Assembly: GCF_019145495.1 (NCBI RefSeq)
Contig: NZ_JAHSTU010000003.1
Coordinates: forward strand, 1-64,000
DNA length: 64,000 nucleotides
From: Pseudomonas azerbaijanoccidentalis
GTDB lineage: Bacteria > Pseudomonadota > Gammaproteobacteria > Pseudomonadales > Pseudomonadaceae
Direction: 5' to 3'
Positions 61,801-64,000 of this stretch are shown in pieces. Position 1 is the first letter of the stretch. The number at the start of each line of letters is the position of its first letter. The notes beneath the pieces were generated by a model. That model was not told the origin of the DNA. It searched no databases and saw only the letters and a list, made by a program, of their open reading frames with translations. Made by a program: the position numbers and the translations under genes.

Positions 61801-62950
61801 CAACCTCAAGCAAGGTGAAACCCTCAATCTGGACCACAACCTGGCCGCCGGCCATATCACCATGGAGTACTCGATCAACGGTGGCGCCTGGATTCCCCTT
61901 GCCGATGGCCAGACCATTACGGCGAACGCCGATGGCGTTTACCAGATTCATGTCACCAACATTGCCAACGTCGGTGGCGGCAGCGGTGCAGGCAACGCGG
62001 AAGGCTATCAGCTGACTATGAAGCTCGATTACTCCGCCGCCCACGACACCACCCCGGATTACCACGGCACCTACACCGCCAGCGACAACCATGGCGGCAG
62101 CGACAGCGCCAACTTGACCATCAGTTATCAGGACGGTCACACCCTTACCGGGACCTCGGGTAACGACACGCTGGTGGCGGGCACCGGTGACAATGTCATC
62201 CATGCCGGTGACGGCGATGACGTGCTCACGGCGGGCAATGGCAACAACGCGCTGCATGGCGATGCGGGTAATGACTTGTTGTTCAGTGGCGCGGGCAACG
62301 ACCTGCTCGATGGCGGCACCGGCAACGATACCGCCAGCTACGCCCATGCCACCGCCGGGGTTACAGTCGATCTCGGCCAGGCCGGCCCGCAGAACACCTT
62401 TGGCGCCGGCACCGACACTCTGACCGCCATCGAAAATCTCGTAGGTTCCAACTTCAACGACAACCTCACCGGCGACAACAACAGCAACGTCATCACCGGC
62501 GGCCTCGGCAACGACATACTCAAAGGCGAGGGGGGCGATGACTTCCTGATCGGTGGCCTGGGTAACAACACTTTGACCGGTGGCAGCGGGGCGGACACCT
62601 TCCAGTGGCTCAAGGGCAACAGCGGTCACGACGTGATCACGGACTTCACGCCGGGCACCGACAAACTTGACCTGTCGCAATTGCTGCAAGGCGAAAACGG
62701 CACCGCCGCTTCGCTGGATGACTACCTGCACTTCACCGTCAGCGGCAGCGGCGCATCACTGGTCACCAGCATCGACGTCAGCGGCATGGCCGGCGCGGCG
62801 CCAAACCAGACCATCGACCTGGCCGGCGTCAACCTGGCCAGCCATTACGGTGTAACGCCGGGGGCGGGCGGGGTGATTACGGGAGCGGATACGGCGACCA
62901 TCATCAATGGGATGCTCAATGATCATTCGTTGAAGGTGGATACTGTTTGA
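55796..62950 (+). CDS. Large RTX adhesin with retention module and VWA domain (LapA/MapA-like)
   Basis: A 2384-residue biofilm adhesin for type I secretion. Residues 1-120: retention module (MATLIGTVSKVIGQVF..., ...RALIEGDRLYAGDQL) that keeps the C-terminally exported protein plugged in the TolC channel; TAAG at 115-118 is the LapG-type cleavage motif. Pro/Gly-rich linker to 200, then 240-250-residue repeats: units at about 200-448, 448-698, 698-837 (short), and three of 241 residues at about 837-1078, 1078-1319, 1319-1560, each with VLDNDIGGAD and DGDQSTTTITI-like motifs. VWA domain (about 1574-1762) with MIDAS DVSGSMAD. Calcium RTX nonapeptides at about 2115-2182 and 2232-2272, C-terminal secretion region after 2280. 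ATG 55796 with GGAGGA; the divergent TolC-ABC-HlyD set exports it. lapD/lapG lie outside the window. Smaller than LapA. Confidence 0.94.
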   Translation: MATLIGTVSKVIGQVFAVANDGTRRALIEGDRLYAGDQLNTGAEGAVAVHLQNGQELTLGRGSSLQMNPQLLANHTPHVNTAEAVTPSQAQLSDVEQLQKAIAAGDDPTQTAEATAAGPSTGAPGGAAGGGHSFVMLEEVGGRVDPNIGFPTAGFNGIPEFPDERHDGEPDNGDGTLAAITPLVPPVVPPVVTPLVPPGADNPVTLDGLSVEGGELTVKEASLSDGSARNASALTQNGTFTINAPDGLSSLSIGGINVISGGVASGFPQSITTPLGSTLTITGYNPATGVVSYSYTLNGSESHTSGDGTTLSEHFTVIAGDTNGDTATGSLDVNITDDVPKAIDDDNGVASETQLTLNGNVLTNDIQGADRVPVGENSGPITPGTFIGTYGTLVLNANGTYTYTLNTSDPDFKGLHGGGNGTETFTYVLTDADGDSSTADLVLNIHNNDDGVTINGLDVEGGELTVYEKNLSDGSSADAPALTQSGTFTITALDGVQTLTIGGINVVVGGVSAGFPQSITTPLGSTLTITGFNPQTGVVSYSYTLTDNEAHPNANGANGLSEQFAVTVVDDNGTTANGSLDVNIVDDLPQGVDDSNLSIASESLLTLNGNVLTNDVQGADRVPTGPAAGPITPGTFVGTYGTLVLNANGTYTYTLNTSDADFKALHGGGNGTETFTYTLTDADGDTSTANLVLNIHNNDDGVTLNGLDVSGGELTVYEKNLTDGTSPNTPALTQSGTFTVTALDGLQTLTVGGITVVSGGVAVGFPQSITTPLGSTLTITGFNPETGVVSYSYTLVDNETHPDAEGTNSITENFNVVATDTDGSTASGQINVNIVDDLPTAKPDADSVQEGGIVSGNVLDNDIGGADGLGAVIGVRAGGNTSTPAVGGLNTQINGNYGYLTLDANGNAVYHSNPNAVSGPGAVDVFTYTVRDADGDQSTTTITIDVYNSCLQAVSDTDVTVYEKALDLNKDGQDLAPGTVVGSQPGSTGETASGTLVGSVSGAVGAITYALVGSATGAHGQIVLNPNGTYTYTLTSPASTSPNANDGPNVTQETFTYQATDSLGNVVTSTIVVNIVDDVPTAKADFDSVQEGGTVSGNVLNNDIGGADGLGAVIGVRAGDNVTTPAVGGLNTQINGNYGYLTLDANGNAVYHSNPNAVSGPGAVDVFTYTVRDADGDQSTTTITIDVYNSCLQAVSDTDVTVYEKALDLNKDGQDLAPGTVVGSQPGSTGETASGTLVGSVSGAVGAITYALVGSATGAHGQIVLNPNGTYTYTLTSPASTSPNANDGPNVTHETFTYQATDSLGNVVTSTIVVNIVDDVPTAKADTASVTEGGTVSGNVLDNDIGGADGLGAVIGVRAGSNTSTPAVGGLNSQINGNYGYLTLDADGNAVYHSNPNSVAAPGATDTFTYTVRDSDGDQSTTTITIDVCNSNIKAVTDTDVTVYEKALDLSKDGQDLAAGTVTGSEPGNTGETASGTLVGSVTGAAGAITYTLVGNANGSFGQILLNANGTYTYTLTSAPKTTPGANDGPNTLSDTFTYKATDAAGNSTTSTIVVNIVDDVPKAVASERSVAAVEIDSNLLLVIDVSGSMADASGVPGLSRLELAKQAISALLDKYDDLGDVKVQIVTFSSNATDKTSVWVDVATAKAIVAGLTAGGGTNYDAAVDVAQDAFNTNGKLTGAQNVGYFFSDGKPNEGSIGTQDEANWKEFLTENQIKNYAIGLGKNVDNDSLDPLAYDGTGTGTNTNAVIVTDLGQLNSVLSGTVIGAPVTGSLLGEGGSFGADGGFVKTITVDGTTYTFDPKGNNNQGSLNFSGGANHGTFNTTNNTLSIATDNKGTLVVNLDTGEYNYVSQKTTSVVLTENIGFTLSDNDGDLASSNLVIKVIPNAAPVATDDHIITNVLSGSVTVPGELLLANDTDADGDPLKASPTTFNTGWVSKGADFIGNGAIDFSGSGVKPSNQSLSNVRGSFVANTATMTALLVISGYLGPVTAANTNDEDRITVNLKQGETLNLDHNLAAGHITMEYSINGGAWIPLADGQTITANADGVYQIHVTNIANVGGGSGAGNAEGYQLTMKLDYSAAHDTTPDYHGTYTASDNHGGSDSANLTISYQDGHTLTGTSGNDTLVAGTGDNVIHAGDGDDVLTAGNGNNALHGDAGNDLLFSGAGNDLLDGGTGNDTASYAHATAGVTVDLGQAGPQNTFGAGTDTLTAIENLVGSNFNDNLTGDNNSNVITGGLGNDILKGEGGDDFLIGGLGNNTLTGGSGADTFQWLKGNSGHDVITDFTPGTDKLDLSQLLQGENGTAASLDDYLHFTVSGSGASLVTSIDVSGMAGAAPNQTIDLAGVNLASHYGVTPGAGGVITGADTATIINGMLNDHSLKVDTV
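58316..60480. repeat. Three tandem 723-bp repeats inside the adhesin gene
   Basis: Units start near 58316, 59039 and 59762 (offset 723 bp = 241 codons). Units 1 and 2 read the same, base for base, over 58441-58800 versus 59164-59523 and differ at only a few bases up to about 59036/59759; unit 3 is clearly diverged. Upstream units (744-750 bp) are a different repeat type. Confidence 0.85.
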
Positions 62951-62965
62951 TCTTAAGAAATAAAT

Positions 62966-62992
62966 CCGCCATTCCTGTTCCAGGAATGGCGG
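62966..62992 (+). terminator. Terminator after the adhesin
   Basis: Perfect 12-bp stem CCGCCATTCCTG (62966-62977), loop TTC, CAGGAATGGCGG (62981-62992). Follows the adhesin stop by 15 bases and faces the minus-strand gene ending at 63018. T-tract weak on the + strand (TGACTTTA), A/T rich on the other; probably bidirectional. Confidence 0.75.
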
Positions 62993-63017
62993 TGACTTTA
63001 TGATCGTATTGCATGGG

Positions 63018-63854
63018 TTACAGTAAAGATCTAACCCTGAAGTTATCCATGCTGAAGTCGTTACCGTTCCATTTAGCTTCGAGATTAAGAAGGCTGACTG
63101 TCATAGTGCTGGATGTGGCAGTAGCGGTGAATGAGTATGTTGTCCAGTTCATGTTGTCGACAGTGTATATCTGAGAGCTGCTGTCTCCGATTTTTAGTAC
63201 CAGTCTGGGAGAATTAGGGGATCCTTGGTTTTCTTTTTTTGCTTCAATGATGAACTCGTACTTTTGGCCTGGGATAACCGAAAAAGTTTTTTCAAGAACA
63301 ACGCCTGAGTGGTTGTCTGAGTTTTCCGAAGTGTTGTTGAATAGGTAGTAGCTGTCTGGAGATTCGTCGCTTGTGAACTGGATCTCTCTACCTGCGCTTC
63401 CTTTTATCCATCCTCCCAGTGATTTGTCGTTAAAGTCGGTTAGCTCGTCTATAGAGTTGTCTTTGGTTATTATTTTCAACTGTAACTCGGGGAATTTATT
63501 TGCGGTGGATTCATCAGGGGTTCCATCAAAATTGATTGTGCATATCAGGGAGAGTTGCGAGTTGTTGGCGAGTTTAATCAGTTCTGTCCTTGGGATGATT
63601 TCTAAAAGGCCGTCACTGAACTCCCTCGCGGAAATTGGATGACTGGTGAGAATAGGTATTGTGAAAGTTTCACCAGGATGTTTCTCTCCTTCGATCTTCA
63701 ACCAAACTCGAGGCGCGAAAAACTTTGGGCATGTAATATTGGCATCACCTGGAAAAGTTGTTAGGTCCAATACCCCGTTGTGGGAGATTTCAGGAATGTT
63801 AAGTTCAGGTAGTTGTGGGGTAGAAGGCGATAGTGTGGGTGTCGACACTGACAT
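63018..63854 (-). CDS. Hypothetical protein with C-terminal beta-sandwich (first of tandem paralogues)
   Basis: A 278-residue protein I do not recognise. N-terminal 25 residues are Pro/Ser/Thr-rich (MSVSTPTLSPSTPQLPELN); the middle (about 40-150) is a beta-rich domain; the C-terminal 130 residues form a carbohydrate-binding or 'DUF642-like' jelly-roll pattern: DFNDKSLGGWIKGSAGREIQF..., KTFSVIPGQKYEFIIEAKK, then TATSSTMTVSLLNLEAKWNGNDFSMDNFRVRSLL. No signal peptide is obvious. DNA is visibly AT-richer than the adhesin gene next door. AGGAG lies 11 bases before the ATG at 63854. The next minus-strand gene ends with the same sequence pattern, so it is a duplicated family. Confidence 0.72.
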   Translation of the reverse strand: MSVSTPTLSPSTPQLPELNIPEISHNGVLDLTTFPGDANITCPKFFAPRVWLKIEGEKHPGETFTIPILTSHPISAREFSDGLLEIIPRTELIKLANNSQLSLICTINFDGTPDESTANKFPELQLKIITKDNSIDELTDFNDKSLGGWIKGSAGREIQFTSDESPDSYYLFNNTSENSDNHSGVVLEKTFSVIPGQKYEFIIEAKKENQGSPNSPRLVLKIGDSSSQIYTVDNMNWTTYSFTATATSSTMTVSLLNLEAKWNGNDFSMDNFRVRSLL

Positions 63855-63899
63855 GATCGATGCTCCTAGAGTTTAGTTTGGGCGAATGAGGTGTTTGAT

Positions 63900-64000
63900 C
63901 TACTGAACGCGCCTTACTCTGAAGTTGTCGAGTGAAAAATCGTTGCCATCCCATTGGCGTGTAAGATTTCTGAGACTTACAGTTACCGTCTCTGATTTTG
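63900..64000 (-). CDS. Paralogue of the preceding gene (partial, C-terminus only)
   Basis: The reverse strand from base 64000 to the TAG at 63900-63902 reads ...SETVTVSLRNLTRQWDGNDFSLDNFRVRRVQ, clearly matching the end of the neighbour (MTVSLLNLEAKWNGNDFSMDNFRVRSLL). Only the last 32 residues are in the window; the rest lies beyond the right edge. 45 bases separate the two genes. Confidence 0.8.
   Translation of the reverse strand, partial: KSETVTVSLRNLTRQWDGNDFSLDNFRVRRVQ

Overview
The window is chromosomal DNA of a Pseudomonas, most likely of the P. fluorescens group. The evidence is GC-rich coding DNA, Pseudomonas-type REP elements between genes (GTAGGAGCTGCCGAAGG and GTGGGAGCGAGC families), the fabA-fabB pair beside a hybrid kinase and gpsA, a guanidinobutyrase (gbu) locus with a PA1414-like small gene nearby, and a Lap-type adhesin with its type I secretion genes. 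No rRNA, tRNA, insertion sequence, prophage or CRISPR array was seen.

Layout. 1-2.8 kb: mazG (5' end cut by the window edge), a DUF2058 gene, an orphan nitrilase-fold gene in AT-richer DNA and a small conserved gene. 3.1-5 kb: fabB and fabA with a DesT/FabR-like operator. 5.1-10.1 kb: a tightly packed operon of TonB-dependent receptor, periplasmic binding protein and hybrid histidine kinase, the kinase occupying the place of P. aeruginosa PA1611. 10.3-18.9 kb: mostly co-directional housekeeping genes (gpsA, DUF4389, sixA, acyl-CoA synthetase-like, hotdog thioesterase, two alpha/beta hydrolases, glutathione S-transferase, DUF4892, AI-2E-type permease). 19-30 kb: a porin, a DUF482 protein, aquaporin, an ABC exporter, ppiA, a hydrolase, LysR/azoreductase, a DMT permease and another LysR. 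30-39 kb: a YcaC-type hydrolase, an MscS-family channel, a DEAD-box helicase, several small envelope proteins and the RNA-binding protein CvfB. 39-43 kb: an NCS1 permease with a sigma-54-like promoter, then a DMT permease and LysR. 43-50 kb: a PA1414-like miniature gene, an acyl-carrier-like protein without the attachment serine, and the gbu operon (symporter, permease, SnoaL-like protein, GbuA) with divergent gbuR, then tapT. 50-63 kb: type I secretion adaptor, ABC transporter and TolC-family protein, divergent from a 2384-residue adhesin with an N-terminal retention module and TAAG site, long repeats, a VWA domain and RTX repeats. 63-64 kb: two tandem paralogues of an unknown secreted-looking family, the second cut by the window edge.

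How they work together. Three functional blocks stand out: unsaturated fatty-acid synthesis (fabAB), guanidino-compound catabolism (gbu: uptake and hydrolysis to GABA plus urea) and biofilm adhesion (adhesin plus exporter). The PA1611-type kinase may feed the HptB/RetS-Gac network that governs biofilm traits, and here it appears wired to an outer-membrane receptor and a periplasmic ligand-binding protein. The most unusual sequence signal is a 20-bp inverted repeat that encloses the Shine-Dalgarno sequence and start codon of the adhesin.
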